Source of the DNA: Morinoia aosen
Lineage: Eukaryota > Arthropoda > Malacostraca > Amphipoda > Talitridae
NCBI GenBank assembly: GCA_030386875.1
Contig: CM059562.1
Coordinates: forward strand, 45,777,757-45,841,756
Length of the DNA: 64,000 nt
Direction of reading: 5' to 3'
The position numbers were made by a program, and so were the translations under genes. The notes below the pieces were generated by a model that saw only the letters and a program-made list of their open reading frames with translations, did not search any database and had not been told where the DNA came from. Shown here piece after piece: positions 21,248-34,157 of the stretch; the stretch's first letter is position 1; each line of letters begins with the position of its first letter.

Positions 21248-21660
21248 TAGAATGGAGGCGGCATCGCTATCTTTTGCCAGTCAAGCGAGTGAAGCCACTT
21301 TTGCCGTCCCAAGCCCCGCTCACCCGGCATTTGGTCCTAGTGTGGAGGTGGTGTTGCAGTGGAGGGGTAGCACCACTTTCAACATCAAGAACTGAACACC
21401 GTTTGCAATTCATGAAATTTCTGTACGTACACGTGAAAACTTATGCCTGAATCTTATTTGAAAGTAACTGCACATGTGCATAATGCATGAGCTCGGCATA
21501 TGGGGAAAGTAGTCCTTGAACGCAGCATGGATAAGCTGCACCCTTCCACGTCGAGTGCCACTTGCGAACTGAGCCCCATCTCCGTGTGTGTGCCCGTATA
21601 CCCTACAGATACCGAAAACTGGCTTCACTTTAGAGCGCTGATGCCGCCTCCATTCCATTA
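21248..21660. repeat. Inverted repeat around aatggaggcggcatc
   Basis: gaatggaggcggcatc at 21250-21266 is mirrored by gatgccgcctccattcc at 21640-21656. agtgaagcca and its complement stand just inside both ends. The 350-bp interior is unremarkable. This may be a degenerate TIR element. Open frames on both strands across it are not convincing. Confidence 0.45.
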
Positions 21661-21739
21661 AGCCTCCTTGGTCTGCGCCGTACGAGACCGCTATGGCAAC
21701 ATTAGTGATCTCTGTTAGTGCCGAACTGCGACAGCGTCT

Positions 21740-24700
21740 TCGTAATCGACAAAACTATGCGAAATATCACGTTCTTCCGAGGTGGCTCCATAAACCCCTT
21801 ATTAGGCGAGGTATCGTATGAGACTAATAAATTTATCAATGAGGAGAAAGGAAAACTCTTTTGACCTCGGTGGGTGACTTCTCTGTAGCTGAATCTCTTT
21901 GAAGTCCCTATTACATACACTGATATATTTTAACAAAGACAGTGATTTAATTTCTGTTGCAAAAATAGTGCGTACAGACATGAGCTATTGCATAACAAGG
22001 TACAACACTCAAAATTGCATTTAAAATATTAGTTTTATTTAGCTAGGTAATCAAAGAAACATTGGAATATCGACATGTAATACAAATGATATTCAAGGGC
22101 TAACTAAAGTAAATGCCCAGACGCAACATCAGCGCAGAGAAACAGACAAGTCGGCGTTCAGGGAGCTGGACACCTAAAGAAAATACTTGGTATTATGGGT
22201 AACTAACACAAAAGGCTCGACAACCCCTGTGCGGTCTGACAGTCAGCCTGAGTATTGGTCTGGCTGGAGACGCTGAGATCCCAATGTTCCTGTAAAATTA
22301 CCGTCGGACGCTGTCCACCAGCGACCTGCCAAGCGAACCTGCTTCCCTCGATCGGATCAACTGCGAACGCAGAGCTTCTACCATTTTAACAAGAATTTAA
22401 AAAAAAATTAAACTAATGAAATTTCAGACCACTAAAATTAAATAAAAGATCGCCGTTACGATACTTTAATGCACACTTTCTGTCAGGTACATGTGAACTC
22501 TTTTGAAATTATCAAAGAGTTTTTTAACCTTCTAATCTGGCCGTGCTTTAATAGACTTCTTCTGGAATGTTTGGTATACGTAGACTAATAATTCACTCGT
22601 ATATCCACGGTTTGACAATAACATAGAAAAACAATTTGAATAAATTCTTGTGTATTCCTTCTCCTTGAATGATTGTGTGAGAATTCAGAAAATTTCCCGC
22701 AATACAATACTCAAACAAATTATTCATTGTAGACTCTGAAAACACATGAATTGTATGATTTTGTCAGTCATCCCTAAGTAATTTCATAAACAAAACTTTG
22801 ACTAACGATGGCGAGAAAGATCTCAAAGAATTAGTATGCGCTCAAATTGACATTTTGTACCATTACCTAGAAAAATGTAGAATCAATTTCGCACTACTTT
22901 TTAAGAGAACAATCTCAACCAAATTTAACTAAACCTTGTAACTCGATTCTTGCTAAAATCAGCGATAAAAAATCCTAGAACGCACTCAAAATAAATTACA
23001 AATCTATTTCTAATCTAAGTATTAATGATGAAAAGGCAAATCGTTCGTCTTGGGAGGATTTAAAATATCAAGATAATTTACTCAAGAATTTCACTTATTT
23101 CTTTTTCATGAATGATATGCGTCGTGCACATTTCTATCATTTTTTCATGGGTCTTGATGGAAATTCATTAGAATTTTTCATTTCAATCGTTCTCATTACA
23201 CATTTTCAAGTTTGTTGGTAGGTAATTATTTAGCAATTACATTTATCACAAACCTATTATTTGATTAGGCCAATAGGTCAAGGCTACCAGGTTAAGCTAA
23301 TGATTGAAACAGTGTTTGTTTGGCTGCTGTAGAATTCAATGAACTTTTTCGGGACCACAAGTAAAGATTACCAATTATTCTGATGTTCACTTACAATGAA
23401 TAAATTGTTTTAATATATACCAGTTCCGCATCAGTACCTATCAAAAATAAGTTTCTAACGCATCAACCTCTCGTACTAAAAGATATAAAGCATAAAATGT
23501 AAAAGATATACGGTTCCACTGAAATTCGCTCTGAGCCGAGATACAGGCGAAAGCTTTCAAATCTCCCGAGGAATTTTTGGAAGATTCATGCAAAGTTGAG
23601 CTATCATATCCCATGATTCAGATATACTTGTCATTAATAGTTGCGTTTAATTCTGAATTTACCAGTGACAATTTTTTTCACCTTGCAAATATCCCACTTA
23701 TTGTACCTAAAATTCATGCTAGGATTAGATGAATGTTTTTTCAATGATCGCAAGATGCGGTGAATGGTTGGGAGCCTCTGGGTTACTAAAAAGAAATGAT
23801 ATGATAACAGTGGAATATCATACCAGTATTTCCTCGAACAAGAGAGGTGTTCCATACAGCATTCCCATCGTGGTGGTAAAACCACGCTTGTTTTAAGTAG
23901 AAGAATAAGTTTAAAAATAAGAATAATGAATTCTTATAGGAATAAGAATAATGCCTCACCCAACCCGTATTGGCTCACATATAATATAACATTGGCTTCC
24001 AGTTCAGTTTACAAAATATTCTAATTAAGTGCTCGTTCATTTATTTCATTCATACTTTTTCCACCATAATTAACAGGCAGCAATCAAAATAATATCCAGT
24101 CACCGAAATGAAAAATTGAAAATTTATTATAGTTACCCAAAAAAAAAATTCGTGAACAATTTACTATCATGTTCATGAAAACTAGAGAACTGTAACCCAA
24201 TCTGTGGACCAATCACAGCAGCTGTCTCACGCTCCTTTGGCAGACCACTGATATTCCACTTCACCGGTGCCGTTCGTAGGAAGAAAACGTGACTACTGCA
24301 TGTAGTCGCCTTCAATCGACGCTTGAGCCACACGAGAATACCAGAAAAAGATATCTAGAGCCCAGTAGACTACCATTGCGGTTAAGACCCCGGATTTTTG
24401 AAACGTGTGGAGTAGTCCATTAAACCTTTCCACCCTTCTATTGTCCGACTATTGAGAGAATTCGATATTGAATGGTTTGAAAAGACGATGAACCCTTTCC
24501 GAACAATCATTAATATACGGCTCCAACGTTTTATCACATTCAGGACCTGAGTCCAATCTAAACGCGCCTTAGTCGTGAAAGATAAATTCTAAATGTGTAC
24601 ATGAATACACCTTCACGTGTATGTATAGTGAAGGAAAATATTTAAAGTGTTGGCAATATAACCGCAATATACTACTTTGGCTCACACTATCCTTATTACG

Positions 24701-26200
24701 CCCAGAAGCGTTTTATAACTTTTGAACACAAATTAGTGTTCCAATCTTTACGAGTATCATAGTGAAGCCTGTACACGCAGCCAATTGAAAGCCTTGACAC
24801 TAATGACGTCAGCGGCGAGTCGTGACTGCTGACAGCTAATTGGTTAGATTGCGTGTGTTTGTCTAGAGCGAGCTTGGGGTCAACCGTAGTTTTGAAGTTC
24901 TTCGATCTTATGTAAGTGTTATGTGGCTATTCACACTGTAAACGGAGTGGCACGCTCGGGAAATTCACTGGGATTTTTTGCCGCTCGCTGAGAACGTTTC
25001 TCCACGGCTCCACCTAGAGATCATCATCATATCCTACAGGGGTGGAATTGTCGTTTGATTTAAAATAAGTATAATATATAACTAATCATATAACTATAAC
25101 TAATAATGTAAAATATAATATTTTATTTCATTTTTGTCCATTTGGATTCATTAGGAATTTATTTCTTTTTCTGCTTTCTCTGAATTGTTATTTTATTATT
25201 GCTATAATTTAAGGAGTCTGCTTGTATTTTCATTGTGATGTAGTTTTATTTTCTTGATATGTTTCGAATTTTATTTTATGATCCTGCAAAACGAATAATT
25301 ATGTATGATTTTCCAATATAGTTTTCATTTTTTCGCAAAATGGGAGGAAGAGGAGGCCGTGTGGTGAAAAGGAGGCCTCAATGAGTGTGTGATACAAAAT
25401 TTTCTGCAAAATATTATGAGCTTGGGTGATTTTTCCCTATTACTAACGGAAAACACGTCAGTATTTTGAGGATTTTTAAGTCAGGAAAAGTTAGTATTAG
25501 TCAGTATTTTTCACTTTGCTTTCTCTGGCATAACCCTGAATTTCTGAAGGTAATTATTTACTTGCACTCACCTTAAAGTCACCACAAGACGTTCTTCTGT
25601 TCCAACTGGCCTACGAAAACCTGTAGTCCTACAAAATGTTACAACCTGTACGTAAAAACTTTAATTTTGCTTCGTGTTTGTTCATTTCTTTGCAATAGTC
25701 GTGATTTACTGAACGTAAATCAAATTGTCTTTCTACATGTTTCTTGCATAATTTGCTTCTTAAAACTGACATGAACTAATACACTCCAGTCGGCTTTACG
25801 AACACCGAAGACGTGGGTGAAGAAACAAATGTGAAATTGGGAGACTGGAGAAACAGCGCTAATGGACTTCTCAGACTGGAAAGCGAGTGCCATACATATA
25901 CAAAAAAAAATATATAAATATCGAGAAGTTTACAGGGATCTTTAGGGATCCGAAGAATCTTGCACAGAAACGAACTATCTCACACGAAATTAGCACCAGA
26001 AAGTGCTTTTGTGTCAGCGGCGAGTCAGGTTATGATTCAATTTTAAGTAACAGCAGGATCTGCTCTACCAAACTTTTGTGCTTTAGTTTTTAATTAAGGC
26101 TCCGTTTCCACAACAAAAAAAGTGCTATCACAGACTGCGAGGAATGGAGCATCTGGTATGGACACGTGTCCGGGGATTTTATGCACCATGCGCTCCTCCC
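21740..26200. other. Long AT-rich stretch, no gene recognised
   Basis: I read both strands and saw no recognisable domain, RNA gene or well-paired repeat. The short frames present (for example 23634-23885 and 24133-24333, minus) lack motifs. It may be intron or intergenic DNA. Confidence 0.35.
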
Positions 26201-26221
26201 ACAGAGGACACCCTAGCGTAG

Positions 26222-26550
26222 TACCACGTGCGTTGATGCACAAGACGCAATGCGCATAAAGCACTAGGTCAGAGAAAAATTCAAACAAGAAATAAGTTGA
26301 AGAAAAAAGTAGTAGGTGCTGAAGAAAATAACAATATAAAACCCTATTCTATTATTATTGATATAAATAGTAGAATAGGGCTTTATATTGTTGAAGAACC
26401 ATTTATTTTTTTTCCTTTTCGATTCATTTTCATTCATTTCTTCAGCACCTACTACTTTTTTCTTCAACTTATTTCTTTTTTGAACTTTTCTTTGACCTGT
26501 GCTTCACGCGCATTGTGTCCTGTGCATCAACGCAAAACCCTATTCTACTT
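26222..26550. repeat. Large hairpin, arms about 100 bp
   Basis: The arms (about 26230-26330 and 26436-26540) are inverted copies including tgatgcacaagacgcaatgc and agtagtaggtgctgaag. Between them a second, inner inverted pair flanks tattattattgatataaat (accctattctatt and aatagaataggg-like). The agtagtaggtgctga part resembles the body of the SINE-like family. A transcript across it would be double-stranded for most of its length. Confidence 0.75.
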
Positions 26551-26900
26551 AAAAAAACACCGATTCTTTAACTCGGTCTAACATTTTCCCGATAGACACG
26601 CTTCTCACCATAGGGACAATAGTAGTACCTTCTGAAGCACCTCTAGCGAATAGGTCTCAAGAAATCATGCCAGAAGGTGCGTGAATGTTAGTAGTTATGG
26701 TTCTAAAAGGAATAGGAGATTTATCAACAAGTTCTTCACACAAGATCGAAGGCGAATTTGCAGTTATCAACAGGCTGGACGACGAGATGGTGTCTTCCAC
26801 TTGAAGTTCACACACCGCCTCCACACGCTCAAATCCAAGGACGGTAACCTGCTGGAGAGGTTGGCGCTCAACAATATTTCAAAACAAATTTCAAAAAACG

Positions 26901-26978
26901 ACTCAACCATACGAGTTTTGGGGGAAACAAATGAATCAACCATACGAATTTCGGGGGAAACAAATGAATCAACCATAC
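26901..26978. repeat. 33-bp direct repeat, about 2.3 units
   Basis: The unit gggggaaacaaatgaatcaa followed by ccatacgaattt recurs in tandem. The frames across it on both strands derive from this periodicity. Confidence 0.7.
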
Positions 26979-26994
26979 CCCAAAAACTATAAAA

Positions 26995-29883
26995 TTATAT
27001 TTATCAAGACTGGAACAGTATTATATTGAAAAATTTGCACCAGTGAGAAGTGACTTTGAGCATCAAAAAATCCTCAGCAAACCAGAGACATCAGTATAGT
27101 CATGCGAGCCCTGGTATTGTCCCAAATACTGGTCGTTTGTAGTCATGAGCCTCGCTATCATGTATCAAAAATGAATTCACCAACAGAGATGATAGCCCCT
27201 AGATACTGAAGTTCATGTGTTCCTGTCAACACATAACTCCAATAAAGGATGTCAATAAATAGGAAAAAATATATGTTAAAGTGATGAAAATTGAATTGAA
27301 ATTAAACACAGCTAATAGTAACATACCCTAGTTGCAAGGTATATTACTGTGATTAAACGATTGACGATTTTCAATTTTTCAAATATTAATGGAACAATGT
27401 AAACTGAAAAATTACATTTTTAACATGTACACGTGAAGAAACAAAAACTCCATCAGGAACCACAACTTTATTGCTATATGGGTCACCTGGGACCTCAAAT
27501 GGCCATTTTGATGTAGTGACCTTTCACTTGATGTTTAGAAGGTACACAAATTCTCATCCTTAAATGGCAGGCAGCTCTATGGTCAGTAAATATTCTAAAA
27601 TCAAGTAGGAGAGAAAATGCCCAACTATCTTGTTACTCAAATAGTCCAAACCAGCTATCAATTCTCACCATAGCACTTTCTGTTCCAGGTTTGAGTAACA
27701 GGTCCTACTTAAGTTAAAACCCTCTGTTGAGCCATCAACACACTTCTCTGATCAACCAATACTGAATTGTAGCTCAGCATTTTTAGTGCCAGTATTTGGA
27801 ATTCAAATGGCAGACATAGCTATTCTACAAGAAATAGTCAACTCATTTGACTGATTCATATCAACTTACAGTTAAGAAACTACTGCTCTCAGTCAAGAAG
27901 TGAAGCATCCAGATTGGTTACACTCTTGTCAGCCGTGATAGTGTCCTCCAAGAAGCCGAGGTGATCCTCATGCTCCCATAGGGGGCAGCAGCTGAGCCTG
28001 ATTTCTTGAACCGGCACGCCGTGAAACGCTCAATTTTTTAGGACATCAGTCATCCCATTTTGCAGGAACAGCTGATGGAGAAAAAACTAAGTTTCATTTA
28101 TCTGAAAATAGTGAGAAGAGAAATTTACTCAGTAACCATGCTCTGTAACAACATCAAAGAAAAAGAAGGAACAAATGCTGAATGTAGATTCTTTAACCGG
28201 ATTTAATTTCTGTACAAACTTGAATTTGGGTTAGGTGAAGTCTCAAAATTCTTACTAATATAGACATGTGAAAAGAAAAAAAAACTTGTGTGAAAAACAC
28301 AGTGAGGAAGAATGCTGAATGTGTGGTGCCCGGAAAGTTACTGAATAATTAATACAAATTTAGAATTTAATATTAAAAACAATTTTGTACCTTTTAAAAA
28401 GTATTTCATTTAAAGATAAATAAATATTAAAATAAATAATATCTACACCATCTTACGAGACGAGTTGAGTGAATCTTTATGGCAACATTCAGGCTCTTCA
28501 AGCATCGTTCGCTGCTCAGCAGCCCATTGCCCCGCTAGACCTCGTAGTGTAAACAAGTGCTTTGATCAACCTGGTGAGTCTCGCTATTCTCGGAGTGATA
28601 ATTTTCGTGTCTAAATTAAGATGTATTAGTCGTGAACATGTGGTTTATTTTGTGAAGTAATTGATTAGACCAATTTTGGAAATGTGAATTAATATGTGAA
28701 AGAAGCGAGCTAACCGGCTCGTGAGTAGCAAATAAATATCATTTGACTGCTTTCCGTGCTGTTCGTAATTTTGTTGTGTGTCTAAAAATAAGGTTTATTA
28801 GATATCATGAATTTTGTAAAATCATGTGAAGTAGGGAATGAAACTAGAATTTACGTCCTAAGTAGAGTGATGTGTAACCGGCCTGAGCGTGCCGCCATGG
28901 AGGCGGTTACGTAGCGGCCCGGTAAACTTTGAAACTCGGTAAACTTTGAAACTTAGAAGCTAAAAGACCACCGGTCGTTAAGTTAGATGTGTTTTAGTTC
29001 GTCATTCGTTACTTCAGTGAGTGAGAGCTTAGAAGCTATTTTTAAAGCATAACTTGTTAAAGCTATTTTAAAACATAACTTTAGAGCATAACATAAATTA
29101 CCGTGTTAACCTTGTTCTATTTTTTTGTGATTATTGCAGGATCAACAAAACAAAAGCTACCTCCCCTACCTTACCGCATTTTAACTACATGGTCGTTTTT
29201 TTATATATAATCGTTTCGTTATACATCGTACATCGAATATCAAGACTGTTAGAGTATCGCCCTATTATTAGTATCGCCGAATTCCATGATACTTTCTAAT
29301 CTCTTGTCTCGAGTAACCTCAAGGGCCCCAGTGAACGATAATTGTTTTCGACTAGTCTTTATCCCTTGCTAGTCGTTGCTTGAGTAATTATTGGTAGGAG
29401 ATTCTAAACGAACCCCCACATTAGAATCCCTTCAAATGTACACTGATACTCTTAGCACGAATCAATTATACAGCATAGAAACAATATATCTGTAATACTT
29501 GAAGGAAAAATTTTAGTTTCCACTGTAAGATAACACAGTAATTAATCACTTGAACCTCAGAGAGACCAAAAATTTATTAGTCTCTAGTCATGACAGTTGA
29601 GAATACTTTGGGCATTCTACCAGCCCTCAAATATGATGTGGTCAAATGCCAAAATATACTAGTTTATAGTGGATTCACCTTAGACAAATCAGGGTTAAAA
29701 CAAGGAACCTGGAATTCAAAAAGAATTTATTTTTCCACATATTACCGACATTTTCTACTTGTCAATCTATTCTCTAGTAAATTAAGAAATATTTTAAAAC
29801 CAGCCCCTCATTCTGTGAGCATATTGCATTTTTCCAAGATGTCATAATTGGCCGATGAAAACTTTAATTTTAGGAAACTTTGA
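26995..29883. other. AT-rich stretch, no gene recognised
   Basis: No coding motif. A GC-richer part at about 28440-28610, ending ctggtgagtc, resembles a first exon with a donor site. A 17-bp duplication (cggtaaactttgaaact) is present at about 28921-28953. Neither is enough to call a gene. Confidence 0.3.
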
Positions 29884-31073
29884 GGACACCGTCTAGGTAG
29901 AAATCAGGTTATGTGTTGATTTTCTGTTTATATATGCATCTTATAGAGAATTTTCTTGCGCTTCCATTGGTACTTTTCTTTTTCGTCTACTCCGAATAGT
30001 GCGCCCACCAGAGGGGGGGAAAGCGATGGGGGTGGAGTGACCTTGAACCCTCCCCCCCTCATTATTGGGAGTCAATTGAGCGTTTCTCTGCGGGAATGGC
30101 ATTATAGTTCGTTAATGGGCTACTCAAAGTGCTTCCATTATTCAAACAGAACATTCTAACGCTGAATAAACATTTTTTTTATAATTTTTGACAATTTCAG
30201 AATTTAGTTGTCCTGCCGTATCCATGATACCGCAGCTTTCATTCATAGCTCGATAACAGCTGCAGTATCATAGCTACAGCTATGGCGAGCACACCAATCC
30301 AACGGGCTTGAAAAGAGCTATAAAACAAAGGAGTTGACTTGACAAAAAAACGTATTTTGGTCAAAAAAAAATGAAAAATTAAAAAAATTAATTGTTTTCA
30401 TGAATTACACCTATTCTCTTTTGTTGTATATTTTTTCTCAGAGTTACAGAGCTACAGCAATGTAAATTATATCAATCAAAAGGGCTTGAAAAGAGCTACA
30501 AACGCTCAAGAGTTCATTTTAGAAAACCCTGTAGTTCAAAAGATAAAAAGAAAAACATTTTTTTTTGTGAAAAAACTCGTTTTTCTGGAAACTTGATAAT
30601 TGGTTTCTCAAATGCTACTACTTCCACAATTTTAGAGCTACGAGAATGGTTTATATACCATTCGGTAGGGCTCAGCAAGGTGAATCCTCGCGCAATAGCA
30701 TTTTTTGATAAATTTATTATTTTGAAAATTAAGCGAGATGAAAAAAAAAATGAAAAAAAGGTCATTTTATTTTCTTTTCTTCCCAAAATCCACAGAAAAA
30801 AAGTTATCGAAATTCCCTATTGCGAGTGGTTATATAGACATCTAAGCAATCTAAAAACGAAGTACTGGTTCTCTAACTTCAAAATTGTAGAAGTAGTAGG
30901 ATTTAAAAAAAAAACCATTTTATCATATTTTTCGAAAATAAAAAAAAAATCCAGTGCAGATACAAAAATTTTGTCGAAATAACAAATGATATTTGGATCA
31001 TTTCACACCTACTGTGAAAATTTCAGAGAAATCCATCTATAAATAACGGACTTTTTTTACCTAGACGGTGTCC
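29884..31073. mobile_element. TIR element of unknown family, 1.19 kb
   Basis: It begins GGACACCGTCTAGGTA and ends with the exact inverse, a perfect 16-bp TIR. The interior has repeated gggcttgaaaagagct(a) blocks at about 30305 and 30482 and long A/T runs. I could not see a convincing target duplication and found no transposase. Overlapping frames at 30514-30982 on both strands are low-complexity. Superfamily not assigned. Confidence 0.6.
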
Positions 31074-32340
31074 TTAACACAAATAAAAAAATGAATCATT
31101 TCATGCTAAGAGTGAGGTGTCAAAAAATTTGTTTTTTGAAATAATTTTTTGCTCGAGGAATTTTATCTAGAATAAATTTCAAATGTAAGGATATAACACG
31201 CTAAAAAAGATACATCCCTAATTTGATTTTAGCTTCACACCATGTTTTTATATTAGCAAAAAATTGACTGCCTTCTATACCAAAGAATATCAAGGCAATT
31301 TCTAAAATTCATATATGTTCTGTCTTGCACAAAGTTTAAATTTGTAATGTGGGTTAATAAATTAAAATATAGTTGCATGCATCAAGCTTATATTAGAAAA
31401 CATCTCCCCAGTGTGCAATTAAACGCAACAAGAAATACTAAAACACAGCCTGGACATCTTGAACGAGACAGTATTTTGCACTAGACACGTCACAGTGACT
31501 TATTCAAGCCATTGTAGGTAGTTTGCAAGCTTAACTAAATTATTTAATGAAGTTTGAATTTTGTTAAATTATAGTGGTCGTCTTATCAACAATTAGGAAT
31601 TGACTCTTTCATACATCTTTATCTCAAATGAAACTAACAACTTCCAGAGTATAATAGCTAAGGTTTTCTCTGCATCCAGACACAAAATCTCAATTTTCAA
31701 ACCAGAAGCCTGCTAATAATACTTCTCAAATTTTCAAACACATCAATTGTGGTCTGAAAGAAGTTTAATGGATCCCAAAATAGTTGGCTTTCAGCAGTTG
31801 AATAGCAAAAAAAATCATTTTCAAGACTAGCTCATAAAATGATACAAGATGACCAGCAGAGCTAATTTATCACTGAATTGATAAAGGTGCAAAATTTATT
31901 AATTTTCCAGACATTAAATCCCTTTAATGAGATTTATATCTGTTTGGGAAAGGCTTTTCTACAAGAAAATTTTTCTCCCTATTCATCATTTACTACATGT
32001 GTGTGATTACTACTGAGAACATCAAAAGAATACATAGGTAAATAGAGCATGAGAGAGTAAATCACATACATATGCTGCCTGCGATACATATAGAATCATT
32101 TAAAACTTACCATCAACAGTTAGAAATTTGTCATCTTCATAATGTAGATCACTTTCTCAAAGCAAGCATTTTTAACCCCAACTTTTCTCTAGTCAAATTC
32201 GGCATGGCTAATTTTGAGACACCCCAGACCAGAGCACTGAAAAAAATACACTCAACTAAAGATGCTACGTTAAAAAACATTTTAAACCCTTTGTATATGT
32301 TTACCGCATCAGGATACTAAAATAATCCCTTAATACAATT
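31074..32340. other. AT-rich DNA, nothing recognised
   Basis: No gene or clear repeat that I could support. Confidence 0.35.
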
Positions 32341-32343
32341 ACA

Positions 32344-32531
32344 TGAGCGTTCGCCAACCAAGCTCTCCGCCATATTGGTTCCCAAATGGTAACGATACGT
32401 ATACCAAAAATGCACCGTAGCTCATGGCCGAAATCTGACGGTTTCGTAGCGCTAGGCAGACCAAATGGTAGCGCTACGTAGACGATTATGACGAAACGTT
32501 ACCATTTGGTCTCCGTGTGACATCGGCCTAA
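32344..32531. repeat. Imperfect foldback around accaaatggta
   Basis: ccaaatggtaacgatacg, accaaatggtagcgctacg and cgaaacgttaccatttggt lie within 130 bases in both orientations. The right side, ending tgtgacatcggcctaagg, resembles termini of some DNA transposons. A matching left end was not found. Confidence 0.4.
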
Positions 32532-32643
32532 GGCACATAAAAATCAAATATCGATTCCCGAGTAATCCTCAACATTAACCGAATATTTTAATCGTGAGTA
32601 CTTTTAGGATGGATATATATGTATTTCGCATCCACATCTGGAA

Positions 32644-33433
32644 GATTTGTAGGTCAATGTGAAGTTTAATGCAATCACGGAAAATTATAATTCCGATCCG
32701 AGGAATCACTAAAGGAACACATTTCAAAACGTTTTACATGAATGACATTCTGCTCGCTGATGCGTTATTTTCGAATTATTCAGCTTTGAAGTTATAGGTG
32801 AAATCGCTTTCCCGCGCAAAATGTGCAACACAGATTACGACCAGGTTGGGTCGGAAAAGGCAAAGTTCGGATAATGAGGTGTTAAATTTTTCGCCAGAAC
32901 TTCGTAGAAATAAAAGAATGATAGAAATTGGTAATAAAATAATAAGAAATATTGTTGTCAGTTAATAACACAAAAAAGTTAACGTACTATTTCTCGTACA
33001 TGGTGCTTTTGACGTTTTTTTAGTCGTCATTATTACGTCGTCACCTTTACAGTCAGCTCATAGATTGCGCCACTCGGTACGGCCGCTGCCATCATGGAGC
33101 AGATGTAAACACAATTATTAACGTGACCTTAATGGGTTGCTTTAAATCTTTATTTTTAATTTTCACTAGAAGAACTGTGGCTTCCCCTCACGACTCAACC
33201 TCTTTACGTTTGTAATAGGGGGTTAGCTTCCGTTATTAATTAAATTCCGCTTGGCGCACTCGCTTCCTTGGAGCGCGAAAGCCAACTTAAAAGTTTAATA
33301 ATTCGAAAATAACGCATCAGCGAACAGAATGTCATTCCTTAAAAACGTTCTTAAATGGGCTCCTTTAGGGATTCTTTGGAATAAAATTATTATTTTCCGT
33401 GGTTGCATCAAACTTCACATTGACCGATTTGTA
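32644..33433. mobile_element. TIR element W1 with 8-bp duplication
   Basis: The element (32652-33425, 774 bp) has long imperfect TIRs (about 150 bp) beginning GGTCAATGTGAAGTTTAATG. GATTTGTA is present on both sides (32644-32651, 33426-33433). Inside on the inverse strand is the same module found in W2, Yc-left and Yc-right. The 8-bp duplication would suit hAT, P or Merlin elements, but the GGT start is not the CAG of hAT. No gene inside. Confidence 0.85.
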
Positions 33434-33594
33434 TAAAGATAATATTGAATCCCGTCATTCATGACGGCCCGTGTACACTAATATAAGTACATATATAAAC
33501 ACATATATACGCACCTTACTGAGTAATACTGACAGGTGTCTTCTGAGTAGGCAAAGTAGGCAGTGCCTACCTTGAGAAGCATAGATAAGTATCA

Positions 33595-34157
33595 ACAGTT
33601 TTTGTAAATCTGAAGGATATGTCAGTTATCGATTTTGTAAATTTCGATGCCTAAGCATAGTTAATAGATCAAAATAAACAAGTTTTCTTCTATGCACTTT
33701 CCGTCTCAAATGAGTATTTCCATAGTTATAACGGTAAATGACTTACCGCAACTCCAGTGTTTGAAGCGGCAAGTAATTCAAGGAGCACGTCGGACAGCAA
33801 CACTGCAATACGCACTCGCTTCCAGCGCGATCGACATCAAAGACGAAACCAAACCTACCGCTATACCTAGTTGAATACTCATTTGACAAAAAAAGTGTAT
33901 AGAAGAAAAGTTGTTCATTTCGATGTTATTACCATGATTTAAGCAACAAAAATTCGAAAATCGATGAGTAGCTGTAACTTCGAGCGCATTCGTCATCAAA
34001 GACGAAACTAAACTTACCGCTATGTATCGTAAAACACTCATTTGAGACGGAAAGTGCATAGAAGAAAACTTATTTATTTTGATTCAATTAATGAGGTTCA
34101 GGCATCAAAAAGTGGAAAATCGATAACTGACATATCCTCCAGATTTACCACAGTTTT
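33595..34157. mobile_element. TIR element Ya with 8-bp duplication
   Basis: The element (33603-34149, 547 bp) has TIRs of about 140 bp (right end inverted begins GGTAAATCTGGAGGATATGT; left end differs at a few positions). ACAGTTTT stands on both sides (33595-33602, 34150-34157). Inside are repeated cgacatcaaagacgaaacc and taccgctat blocks. It is closely related to Yb and Yc in the 40-kb region. Non-coding. Confidence 0.85.

Noticed and set aside
26264-26581. Lys/Phe-rich frames on both strands of the 26-kb hairpin
   Set aside because: They mirror each other because of the inverted repeat and have low complexity.
30514-30982. 90- and 129-residue frames in the GGACACC element
   Set aside because: A/T-run low complexity, overlapping on opposite strands, no transposase motif.
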